Shown here in pieces: positions 37,662-45,058 of a stretch of DNA of 64,000 nt (positions are counted from its first letter, which is position 1; the number at the start of each line of letters is the position of its first letter). The DNA lies in contig NZ_LXFU01000052.1 of assembly GCF_001657485.1 (NCBI RefSeq), forward strand, positions 124,001-188,000, read 5' to 3'. The notes under the pieces are model-generated. The model saw nothing but the letters and a program-made list of their open reading frames with translations, had not been told where the DNA came from and did not search any database. This stretch comes from Rhizobium sp. WYCCWR10014 (lineage in GTDB: Bacteria > Pseudomonadota > Alphaproteobacteria > Rhizobiales > Rhizobiaceae). The position numbers and the translations under genes are program-made.

Positions 37662-38732
37662 TCACCGGCCGGTCGCCGCGACGGAGCCGCGCACGACGAG
37701 GCTCGTGCCGACGCGCAGACGTTCGACGGCAAGAGGGGTGCGTTCGATACGGGCGATGAGCCGCTCGCCGGCGAGCTTGCCCATCTCGTAGACGCGCTGG
37801 TCGACGATGGTGATCGGCGGAACGGTGACGTTGGTCCAGTCGGCGTCGAGAAAAGAAATCATCGACACGTCCTTGGGGATCGACAGGCCGAGCGACTGCA
37901 GCGACTTGAAGATGCGCAAGCCGACGAGGCTGTCCGATGCCAGGAGCGCCGTTGGCGCAGCATTGTCGGAGAGCAGACGTTTGATCACGTCGTCCGTCTG
38001 TTGCTGGTTCGTGGCGCCGAGCCTGATATAATGAAGAGGGTTCGGCAAACCCGCCTCGGTCAAGACGCTGACAAAACCCTCCACGCGTTCGCGCACGGCG
38101 GAATTCGAGATCCGCCCGATATCGGTGAGCCCACCATCCTCGGCATCCATGGCAGAGACGTAGGCGAGGCGGCGATGTCCTTGCCCGATCAGATAGCGGG
38201 TCGCGGTGATGGCTGCATCCCGGTCGTCGCCGGTCACGGCGTCGACATCGAGTTCCGGGATAGCCCTATCGAACAAGACCAGCGGCACGCCGGCACGGCG
38301 GACGTTCTGCAGATGGTCGAAGCTGTCGCAGCGGGCTGGCGTCACGATCAGGCCATCGACGCGCTTGCCGATCAGGAGGTCGACGGCCGATTTTTCCGCA
38401 TCGAGCTCTTCGCCCGAATTCGCGATGATGACGTTGAATCCCGCAAGACGGGCCGCATCGCTGATGCCGCGCACCGCCAGACTGAAGAAAGCGTTCTCGA
38501 TATCGCCGACCACGACCCCGATGATGCCGGACCTTCCCGTGCTCATGCTCCGGGCGAGCTCGTTCGGGCGGTATTCGAGCGCGGCCGCCGCCGCCATGAC
38601 CCGATCTGTGATCTTGGCGCTGACCACGCCGTAGTTGCCGAGAACGCGGGCGGCTGTCGCCTTCGAGACCTTTGCGGCCTTCGCGACGTCGGCAACGGTG
38701 ACTGAACGTTTCGGATGAGCGAAATCTTCCAT
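37662..38732 (-). CDS. LacI-family transcriptional repressor
   Basis: 356 residues. The HTH at about residues 10-32 (VTVADVAKAAKVSKATAARVLGNYG) and hinge helix (ALEYRPNELARSMSTGRSG) are typical. The rest is a periplasmic-binding-protein-like ligand domain (IIGVVVGDIENAFFSLAVRGI). It is transcribed divergently from an amino-acid-type ABC transporter whose regulatory region holds three ACCGGT half-site repeats. LacI-type control of an amino-acid transporter is less common than of sugar transporters; the effector may be a sugar-linked amino compound such as an opine. Confidence 0.94.
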   Translation of the reverse strand: MEDFAHPKRSVTVADVAKAAKVSKATAARVLGNYGVVSAKITDRVMAAAAALEYRPNELARSMSTGRSGIIGVVVGDIENAFFSLAVRGISDAARLAGFNVIIANSGEELDAEKSAVDLLIGKRVDGLIVTPARCDSFDHLQNVRRAGVPLVLFDRAIPELDVDAVTGDDRDAAITATRYLIGQGHRRLAYVSAMDAEDGGLTDIGRISNSAVRERVEGFVSVLTEAGLPNPLHYIRLGATNQQQTDDVIKRLLSDNAAPTALLASDSLVGLRIFKSLQSLGLSIPKDVSMISFLDADWTNVTVPPITIVDQRVYEMGKLAGERLIARIERTPLAVERLRVGTSLVVRGSVAATGR

Positions 38733-38753
38733 GGCCGAGGACTACAAGAATTG

Positions 38754-38824
38754 TTGACGACCGGTCAATTGACAGATATCAAATATGTTGTGAGACCGGT
38801 CTCTTTGTATCAGAGACCGGTATC
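38754..38824. promoter_or_regulatory. Three ACCGGT-centred operator-like sites between the LacI gene and its target
   Basis: Sites: an imperfect dyad TTGACgACCGGTCAA at 38754-38768, a perfect 12-bp palindrome GAGACCGGTCTC at 38792-38803, and a near copy at 38813-38824. The ACCGGT cores start at 38760, 38795 and 38816. The last two are exactly 21 bases apart, about two helical turns, so proteins on them would face the same way. A central CG is a LacI-family operator hallmark. Confidence 0.7.
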
Positions 38825-38914
38825 TTGTCCATAAGTCTCTGTCGCAACGAGCGGCAGCGGCGGGACGGTCTACAATGCCGACAAGAGCATTCCTTTTCAG
38901 AGCGGAGAACGACG

Positions 38915-39742
38915 ATGAAGCCTTTTGAATCAATTCCGGCCATCATGGCCCCGTTGCGGGCCGGCCTTGTCACATGCCTTCTTGTGATGGGGGCAGGCTC
39001 TGCGGTCGCCGCCGACGATCCCTATAAGCTGATCGAGCCCGGGGTGATCAGCGTCGGCACGATGGGCGATTCCAAGCCCTATACGTTTGCCACGGCGGAC
39101 GGCCAGTTTACAGGTTTCGATATCGAGCTGTTTCTCAATGTGGTCTCCCGCCTCGGGTTTCAAAAAGACAAGGTGACGTTCACGGGCCAGGAATTTTCAG
39201 CACTGCTACCGTCGGTTGCAAACGAACGGTTCGACGTTGCCGTTGCAGCCATCGGAACCACCGAAGCCCGCAAGAAGACCGTCGATTTTTCCGACGGCTA
39301 TCTTGCCGGTTATCTCTCCGTCCTGACCCCGGATGCCGGTATCAAGGACGCCGATGGTCTCAAGGGCAAGCGTCTCGGCGTCGTGCAGGGGACCTTGCAG
39401 GAAGTCTATGCTGCCAAGAATTTCGGGGGAACTGATCTGGTGAAATTCCCCGACAACAATTCTGCCGTGGCCGCCCTCAACAACGGAACGGTCGATGCGC
39501 ATTTTCTCGACTACGAGGCCGCCAAACAATATGGCGAGCGCTATCCCGCACTGAAGGTTGCCGTGAATATCCCGTCCTTCGATGCGCCTGCTGGCTTCGT
39601 GGTCCGAAAAGGAAACGATGCCTTCCGCACGGCGTTGAACGGTGCGCTTCACGACGCGATGCAGGACGGCACCTGGAAGACCCTTTACGAAAAGTGGTTC
39701 CCCGGCTCGCCGATGCCGGAACAGTATCTTCCCAAGAAGTGA
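38915..39742 (+). CDS. Periplasmic amino-acid-type substrate-binding protein
   Basis: 275 residues. The signal peptide ends near residue 31 (MGAGSAVAA-DD). The mature protein has the bacterial extracellular solute-binding family 3 pattern: YKLIEPGVISVGTMGDSKPYTF, GQFTGFDIELFLNVVSRLGF, RFDVAVAAIGTTEARKKTVDFSDGY. This family takes amino acids, opines and related compounds. The start is ATG at 38915; an upstream frame start at 38825 would add a non-leader sequence. Confidence 0.93.
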   Translation: MKPFESIPAIMAPLRAGLVTCLLVMGAGSAVAADDPYKLIEPGVISVGTMGDSKPYTFATADGQFTGFDIELFLNVVSRLGFQKDKVTFTGQEFSALLPSVANERFDVAVAAIGTTEARKKTVDFSDGYLAGYLSVLTPDAGIKDADGLKGKRLGVVQGTLQEVYAAKNFGGTDLVKFPDNNSAVAALNNGTVDAHFLDYEAAKQYGERYPALKVAVNIPSFDAPAGFVVRKGNDAFRTALNGALHDAMQDGTWKTLYEKWFPGSPMPEQYLPKK

Positions 39743-39747
39743 CGCCG

Positions 39748-39777
39748 TAAGCCGCCCGCTTACAGGCGGGCGGCTTA
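39748..39777 (+). other. Strong hairpin between binding-protein and permease genes
   Basis: A perfect 12-bp stem (TAAGCCGCCCGC at 39748-39759 with 39766-39777) around a TTACAG loop starts 5 bases after the binding-protein stop. No T-run follows. Position and strength fit a 3' stabiliser or partial terminator that raises binding-protein yield over the downstream membrane genes. Confidence 0.7.
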
Positions 39778-39832
39778 TCAAGGCTCTGCCGGACGGCGGC
39801 GTCTACATCGGCAAGAATTCATGGGGATCTGA

Positions 39833-41368
39833 ATGAACTGGCTTGAAAATCTGCGCCGCAGCTTCCTGGACTGGGACGCTATGGCGGAAGTTCTGCCGAG
39901 CATGATCAGCGTCGGCCTGAAGAATACTCTAATTCTGGCCGCCGCCTCGACCGTGCTCGGCGTCGCCATCGGCATGGCGCTTGCCGTGATGGGCATCTCG
40001 CAGTCCCGCTGGCTGCGGCTGCCGGCGCGCATCTACACCGATGTTTTCCGCGGGCTGCCGGCGATCGTCACGATCCTGATCATCGGCCAGGGTTTTGCCC
40101 GGATCGGGCGTGAGATCTTCGGTCCATCGCCATTTCCGCTCGGCATCCTCGCGCTCAGCCTGATTGCCGGAGCCTATATCGGCGAAATCTTCCGATCGGG
40201 CATTCAAAGCGTCGAGCGCGGCCAGATGGAAGCCTGCCGGGCGCTCAGCATGAGCCACGGGCAGGGCATGCGCCTAATCGTCATCCCGCAGGGAATTAGG
40301 CGGGTTCTGCCGGCTCTGGTCAATCAATTCATCGGAAACGTCAAGGATTCCAGCCTTGTCTACTTCCTGGGATTGCTTGCCTCCGAGCGGGAGATCTTCC
40401 GTGTCGGCCAGGATCAGGCTGTCGTCACGGGTAATCTGTCACCGCTGCTGCTGTCGGGCATCTTCTATCTCGTCATCACTGTGCCGCTGACCCACTTCGT
40501 CAATTATATCGATGCGAGACTGCGGCTCGGAAAACAAGGCCGCGGCTCGGGTGGTGCGAGCGGATTGGTCGAGGTGAGCGAACTGCGGGCCGCCGCCGGC
40601 CCGCATCCCACGAGCACGGTCGAGGAGAGTACGCCGCGCTTCAAAGGCGGCGCCCTGAACATCCGGGACCTGACCATGGCCTATGGTGATCTCGACGTGC
40701 TGAAGGGTGTCGATCTCGATATCGCCGCCGGTACCGTCACCTGCATCATCGGCCCTTCCGGCTCGGGCAAGTCGACGCTGCTGCGCTGCATGAACAGGCT
40801 TGTCGAGCCGAAGGGCGGCGACATCCTGCTTGATGGCGAGAGCATCCTGGCAATGAAGCCGGAGAGGCTGCGCCGGCGCGTGGGCATGGTGTTCCAGCAC
40901 TTCAACCTGTTTCCCGACCACACCGCTCTCGAGAACGTCATGCTTTCGCTGACCAAGATCAAAAAAATGCCGAAGCAGTCGGCACGGCGCATCGCCGAGG
41001 CGCGTCTGGCCGATGTCGGTCTCGCAGAGCGTGCGGATCATCGGCCCGCCGGTCTGTCGGGTGGGCAGCAGCAGCGCGTCGCCATCGCGCGGGCGCTGGC
41101 CATGGATCCGGAGGTCATGCTCTTCGATGAAGTGACGAGTGCGCTCGATCCCGAACTGGTGAAGGGTGTGCTCGACCTTATGGCCGCTCTCGGCCGTCAG
41201 GGAATGACGATGGCCGTGGTCACGCACGAGATGGGATTTGCCCGCAGGGTGGCCGATCAGGTCGTCTTCATGGATGAGGGCCGTATCGTCGAGGCCGGCT
41301 GCCCGCAGCAGATCTTCGACAATCCCCGAAGCGAGCGGCTGAAACGCTTCCTTGCGGAAGTTCTCTGA
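39833..41368 (+). CDS. Fused ABC permease-ATPase of an amino-acid importer
   Basis: 511 residues. The N-terminal 240 residues are a His/Glu/Gln/Arg/opine-type permease with about five transmembrane helices and the EAA loop (EACRALSMSHGQGMRLIVIPQGIRRVLP). The C-terminal 250 are the ATPase: Walker A GPSGSGKST near residue 306, signature LSGGQQQRVAIARAL, Walker B VMLFDEVTSALD. The two are joined by a linker of about 30 residues (GSGGASGLVEVSEL). In most systems these are separate proteins; here stoichiometry is fixed at 1:1. Confidence 0.94.
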   Translation: MNWLENLRRSFLDWDAMAEVLPSMISVGLKNTLILAAASTVLGVAIGMALAVMGISQSRWLRLPARIYTDVFRGLPAIVTILIIGQGFARIGREIFGPSPFPLGILALSLIAGAYIGEIFRSGIQSVERGQMEACRALSMSHGQGMRLIVIPQGIRRVLPALVNQFIGNVKDSSLVYFLGLLASEREIFRVGQDQAVVTGNLSPLLLSGIFYLVITVPLTHFVNYIDARLRLGKQGRGSGGASGLVEVSELRAAAGPHPTSTVEESTPRFKGGALNIRDLTMAYGDLDVLKGVDLDIAAGTVTCIIGPSGSGKSTLLRCMNRLVEPKGGDILLDGESILAMKPERLRRRVGMVFQHFNLFPDHTALENVMLSLTKIKKMPKQSARRIAEARLADVGLAERADHRPAGLSGGQQQRVAIARALAMDPEVMLFDEVTSALDPELVKGVLDLMAALGRQGMTMAVVTHEMGFARRVADQVVFMDEGRIVEAGCPQQIFDNPRSERLKRFLAEVL

Positions 41369-41463
41369 AGCGCCTGAGGCAACGCATGGTGCCCCCGGTC
41401 GTCCTCACGCGGATGCGCCGGATTTCGTTCGATGTAGCAAAAGCAGAAGACAAGGTTATCGAC

Positions 41464-42594
41464 ATGAATGCTTCCACCAAACCCTTGAAGGTCGTCGTCA
41501 TCGGCGGCGGGATCTTTGGCGTCTCGACCGCTGTCCATCTGGCACGGCTCGGGGTCCGCACCGTGCTCATCAATGACGGCCCGCTCGCCAACGGCGCCTC
41601 CGGCCGTTCGCTCGCCTGGCTCAACTCGGCGCGCAAACGCTCTGATGCCTATCACCGTCTGCGTTTGGCCGGCATAGATCGCTATCGCACGCTGGCCGCG
41701 CGCTATCCCGATGCGTCGTGGCTGCGCTTCGACGGGGGCTTGACCTGGGATGCGGACGATGCCGCCAACGAGATCGCCGAGATCTTCGGCTATGAGCGCG
41801 ATCTCGGCTATCACGCGCAATGGCTCGCGCCGCAAAGAATTGCCGCCGTAACGCCGGGTGTCGACGCAAGTGCGGTGACGCGGCAAGGCGCGATCTTCAA
41901 TCCCGGGGAGGGCTGGGTCGATCTTCCGTCCTTGATCGGCACACTTGCGGAAGAATTCCGCTCGCTGGGTGGTGAGATCGTCACCGACGCAGGTCGCGCG
42001 ACGGTCGATATCGAAGGCGGACGTGCCCGTGGCGTGGTCACGGCAGACGGCATGCGCCGCGAGGCGGATGCCGTGCTGCTTGCTGCGGGCGGTGACGTTC
42101 CCACAATCGTGGCCGAGGCCGGCCAGCATATCGAGGATGCAACGCCTGTCGCACTTCTCGTCCGGACCAAGCCGATCCGCCATCCGCTGAAGGCCGTGCT
42201 CAACACGCCTCGCATTGCCATTCGGCCAACGCCCAGCGGCGGCTTCGCGCTCGATTCCGCCTGGTCCGAGGAAGAGGTGAGCGTAAGGCCCAACGGCAGC
42301 TACGAAGTCAGGCAATCGACGCTGGAGGGGCTGCTGCGCGAGGCCTCAAGGATTCTCGAAGGTAATCCGCAACTGGAGATCGAAGATTATGGGGTCGGCC
42401 CGAAGCCCATCCCGGGCGACGGCGAGCCCGTCTTCGGCGAACTGCCGTCGATCTCAGGCTATTTCGTCGCCTTCAGCCACAGCGGCGCCACTCTCGGCCT
42501 GATCGCCGGCGAACTGCTGGCGGACGAGATCGTCACCGGACGCCGCCATCCACTGCTGGCGGACTTTCGGCCGGAGCGTTTCAGCGCGTCGTGA
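41464..42594 (+). CDS. FAD-dependent oxidoreductase, D-amino-acid-oxidase type
   Basis: 376 residues. The FAD-binding GxGxxG motif is at the N terminus (KVVVIGGGIFGVSTAVHLARLG). Conserved DAO pieces include GRSLAWLNSARK, ADAVLLAAGGDVPTIV and a C-terminal SGYFVAFSHSGATLGLIAGELLADEI. It probably deaminates or demethylates the imported amino compound. It is the third gene of the LacI-controlled unit, with 95 bases after the permease-ATPase fusion. ATG at 41464 is chosen because it starts directly before the nucleotide-binding fold; the frame is open back to 41386. Confidence 0.88.
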   Translation: MNASTKPLKVVVIGGGIFGVSTAVHLARLGVRTVLINDGPLANGASGRSLAWLNSARKRSDAYHRLRLAGIDRYRTLAARYPDASWLRFDGGLTWDADDAANEIAEIFGYERDLGYHAQWLAPQRIAAVTPGVDASAVTRQGAIFNPGEGWVDLPSLIGTLAEEFRSLGGEIVTDAGRATVDIEGGRARGVVTADGMRREADAVLLAAGGDVPTIVAEAGQHIEDATPVALLVRTKPIRHPLKAVLNTPRIAIRPTPSGGFALDSAWSEEEVSVRPNGSYEVRQSTLEGLLREASRILEGNPQLEIEDYGVGPKPIPGDGEPVFGELPSISGYFVAFSHSGATLGLIAGELLADEIVTGRRHPLLADFRPERFSAS

Positions 42595-42676
42595 CGTGAA
42601 GGCGGCATCAGGAGCAGCCGATGCATCCTTCTGAGCCGTCGAGCGTTCTATCGCCAGGAACAACTGGAGACGCATC

Positions 42677-43183
42677 ATGTCCAAGGACGAACGCGGGGAC
42701 ATCGGCACAGACAAGGATTTGCGCGACGGTGTGGAAACCGCACCGGCCTCCTTCGAGGAGGCGAACATCAATCCTGATCTCATCAGACGCGAGGGTTTCG
42801 CCAGCGAGGCTGAATATCGGGCGTATATTGCCACGCTCGGTGGTCATGCTCCGTTTGAAGGCACTACCGAGGAGCACCTCCTGATCTCCGATGGTCATGC
42901 CCTCGAAGGCCGGCTGCGGGAGCTGAGAGAAGAGATCGAAAACCTTCGCGCTCGCCTTCACGTGATCCAACATCAGGCCGCGACCGTCGTTACGGAAAAC
43001 GTCCGATGGGCCGATGCCAGCGCTCATGCGCAGCTCGGCAATCAGCCCTGGCTCAAGCTGGCAGGCGCAATGGCGGCGGCCTTCGTCGTCACGAGGGGCA
43101 TCCGGCGGCTGCCTCTGGGAGCCGTGGCGACGACGGCGCTGCCGTTGGTGGCGGCGGCGATGAACCGGAAAATCGCCCGGTGA
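42677..43183 (+). CDS. Hypothetical protein with C-terminal membrane-type tail
   Basis: 168 residues, no known family. A polar N terminus, an acidic region (INPDLIRREGFASEAEYRAYIATLG) and a coiled helix (RLRELREEIENLRARLHVIQHQA) lead into a C-terminal hydrophobic part (KLAGAMAAAFVVTRG ... GAVATTALPLVAAAMNRKIAR). The layout resembles the small stress-type membrane-associated proteins at 34741 and 36006. The ribosome site reads CTGGAGACGCATC. Confidence 0.6.
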   Translation: MSKDERGDIGTDKDLRDGVETAPASFEEANINPDLIRREGFASEAEYRAYIATLGGHAPFEGTTEEHLLISDGHALEGRLRELREEIENLRARLHVIQHQAATVVTENVRWADASAHAQLGNQPWLKLAGAMAAAFVVTRGIRRLPLGAVATTALPLVAAAMNRKIAR

Positions 43184-43206
43184 AATTCGTCAGCGTCGAT
43201 GATTGA

Positions 43207-43935
43207 TCAGGCGAAGCCGATTTCTGCAAGCAGAGGCAGGTGGTCCGAGGCAATCCTTGTCAGTCGGTTTTCCAGGACCGCGGCCTGTTTGACGATGAGA
43301 TCGTCAGTGACGAAGATGTGGTCGAGGCGCATCAGCGGGTAGCGAGAGGGAAAGGTCGCTCTTGCCGCGCCGCCGCCTGCGAGCTGGGCGTCTGTCAATG
43401 ACCGCGCGGCAAGTCGGTAAGTCGCCGATGACGGAATGGCGTTGAAATCGCCGCAGAGGATGGTTGGAAGAGGTTCATCCGCCGTGCCCCGCAGCCAGCC
43501 GGGGTTCAGCAATGTCGTCATCTGTCGGATGCGCTCGCGGCCCCAAAGGCCGAGATGGGTGTTGACGACCAGCAGTTTTCTATCGCCGACCAGTATTTCG
43601 ACGGAAATGGCGCCGCGCTGTTCGCCGATGGATGGCAGTGGTCCGGCCTTGACAGCGCCTGTCGGCAGCGAAGTGATGATCGCATCGCCATACTGCTCCT
43701 CGGCAATCGACAGCGCCGGATGGAAATGAGCCTGCATCTTCAAAAGCGAGGCAATCGCATGGGCCTGGTCGACGCCGCCGGTCCTGCGCCTGAGAACATC
43801 GACCTCCTGCAGAGCGACGATATCGGCGCCAGTCTCGGCGATGACGGAAGCAATGCGGCAGGGATCGAGCTTCCGATCGCCCCCGATACAACTGTGCACG
43901 TTATAGGTCAGGAGTTTGATTGATTTATTTGGCAT
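43207..43935 (-). CDS. Endonuclease/exonuclease/phosphatase-family protein, YbhP-like
   Basis: About 242 residues. The EEP fold is marked by LLTYNVHSC at the N terminus, ADIVALQEVD (catalytic Glu), LLVVNTHLG, LCGDFNAIPSS and the C-terminal ASDHLPLLAEI. EEP enzymes hydrolyse phosphodiesters in nucleic acids or phospholipids. In Escherichia coli YbhP sits with a cardiolipin synthase (ClsB) and YbhN; the same three families are here in rearranged order. The start at 43935 is chosen; an upstream extension would translate the repeat array and is rejected. Confidence 0.85.
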   Translation of the reverse strand: MPNKSIKLLTYNVHSCIGGDRKLDPCRIASVIAETGADIVALQEVDVLRRRTGGVDQAHAIASLLKMQAHFHPALSIAEEQYGDAIITSLPTGAVKAGPLPSIGEQRGAISVEILVGDRKLLVVNTHLGLWGRERIRQMTTLLNPGWLRGTADEPLPTILCGDFNAIPSSATYRLAARSLTDAQLAGGGAARATFPSRYPLMRLDHIFVTDDLIVKQAAVLENRLTRIASDHLPLLAEIGFA

Positions 43936-43950
43936 GGCCCCGCTGAAAGC

Positions 43951-44035
43951 TCGTTCCCCACGGGAGAACATGAAGTTCCCCCTGGAGAATAGAAGTTGCC
44001 CCGGAGAACATAGAACTTGTTCCCCAGGGAACACA
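43951..44035. repeat. Four imperfect tandem repeats of 20-23 bp with internal dyads
   Basis: Units at about 43951-43971, 43972-43991, 43992-44012 and 44013-44035 share the pattern GAAnTT(G)TTCCCC...GGAGAACA. The last unit contains a perfect inverted repeat GTTCCC-CA-GGGAAC (44019-44032). The array lies immediately upstream of the EEP gene and overlaps the divergent promoter region, so it may bind a regulator. Confidence 0.7.
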
Positions 44036-44052
44036 AAACTCGTTTGATCGTT
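44028..44052 (+). promoter_or_regulatory. Candidate EcfG-type promoter for the YbhN-like gene
   Basis: GGAAC (44028-44032), 16-base spacer, CGTT (44049-44052): an exact consensus match, 43 bases upstream of the ATG at 44096. Its GGAAC is the end of the last repeat unit. Confidence 0.65.
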
Positions 44053-44054
44053 CC
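44030..44054 (-). promoter_or_regulatory. Overlapping near-consensus EcfG-type promoter for the EEP gene
   Basis: On the minus strand GGAAC (44054-44050), 16-base spacer, TGTT (44033-44030), one base off consensus. It overlaps the plus-strand promoter almost completely, so the two promoters compete for or share polymerase on one 27-base region. Confidence 0.45.
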
Positions 44055-44095
44055 CGATTATCGAACCACGGCGCTCGCACTTCTGAGGACAATCG

Positions 44096-45058
44096 ATGAG
44101 CTTGAAAAGCATGATCTGGAATGGACTGCTCGTCGCTGCCCTTTGTCTCGCGGTCTTTCTGCTCTATCGGATATTCCAACAATACAGCCTCGATCAGATC
44201 GTCCAATCGGTTCGCAGCATACCTTTTTCGACCTTTGGAACGGCACTTCTCTTTGCGGCGGCGTCCTATCTGTGCCTGGGCTGCTTCGATCTCCTGGCGA
44301 TCCGTTCGCTCGGAAAATCCTTGCCCTATCCCAGGATTGCGCTGGCGTCCTTCATCAGCCTTTCGCTCGGCCACAATATCGGTTTTGCAGGACTCAGCAG
44401 CGGTGCCTTTCGCTATCGTTTCTACTCACGCTGGGGACTGACGACGGAGGACGTGGCGAAGATCATCCTGTTTTGCGGCGTCACGGTGGGGCTCGGGCTG
44501 ATCACGCTTGGCGGCATCGCCATGATCGTCAATCCCGGCGATGCCGGGCGCCTGCTGCGCATCGAACCGGCAAGTGTGCGCATCTTCGGTTCGCTGGCGC
44601 TGGTTGTGCCGGTGGTCTATGCCGGCCTGGCGTTTTTCATCCGTGGCACGTTGCGGCTATGGCGCTGGTCGTTTCAGCTGCCCCGATTTTCGATTGCGGT
44701 TGCGCAGGTCGGGGTCGGGACGGTCAACTTCATGCTCGTCTCGGCCTGTCTGCATCAGATGCTCTCGGCCTTCGGTGACGTTGCCTTCTTCAGGTCGGTC
44801 ACGGCTTACGTGCTTGCCAATTCAGCGATCCTCGCAACGCATGTCCCCGGCGGGCTCGGCGTGCTCGAGGCGACCGTCTCCTATGTCGTGCCGAACGAGG
44901 CGTCGATCGGTGCGCTGATTGCATTCCGCTGCGCCTATTTCTTCATCCCGCTGGCGCTCGGCACGACGCTTCTCGTCATCAGCGAGGTCGTTTTCCGGCG
45001 GACGTCACGCGGGGCGGATGAGGAGGCGGACGAGCGCGCCGAAGCCCAGTCGGTCTAG
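44096..45058 (+). CDS. YbhN/UPF0104-type integral membrane protein
   Basis: 320 residues with about eight transmembrane helices, of the lysylphosphatidylglycerol-synthase transmembrane-region family. Motifs include SLGHNIGFAGLSSGAFRYRFYSRWGL and AILATHVPGGLGVLEATV. The E. coli homologue YbhN is encoded beside clsB and ybhP and functionally linked to phospholipids. The last 54 bases overlap the convergent cardiolipin-synthase-like gene. Confidence 0.88.
   Translation: MSLKSMIWNGLLVAALCLAVFLLYRIFQQYSLDQIVQSVRSIPFSTFGTALLFAAASYLCLGCFDLLAIRSLGKSLPYPRIALASFISLSLGHNIGFAGLSSGAFRYRFYSRWGLTTEDVAKIILFCGVTVGLGLITLGGIAMIVNPGDAGRLLRIEPASVRIFGSLALVVPVVYAGLAFFIRGTLRLWRWSFQLPRFSIAVAQVGVGTVNFMLVSACLHQMLSAFGDVAFFRSVTAYVLANSAILATHVPGGLGVLEATVSYVVPNEASIGALIAFRCAYFFIPLALGTTLLVISEVVFRRTSRGADEEADERAEAQSV

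Noticed and set aside
43936..44112. N-terminal extension of the EEP protein through the tandem repeats
   Set aside because: It would translate the repeats into a low-complexity peptide and start upstream of the predicted promoter; the internal ATG at 43935 begins at the family start.
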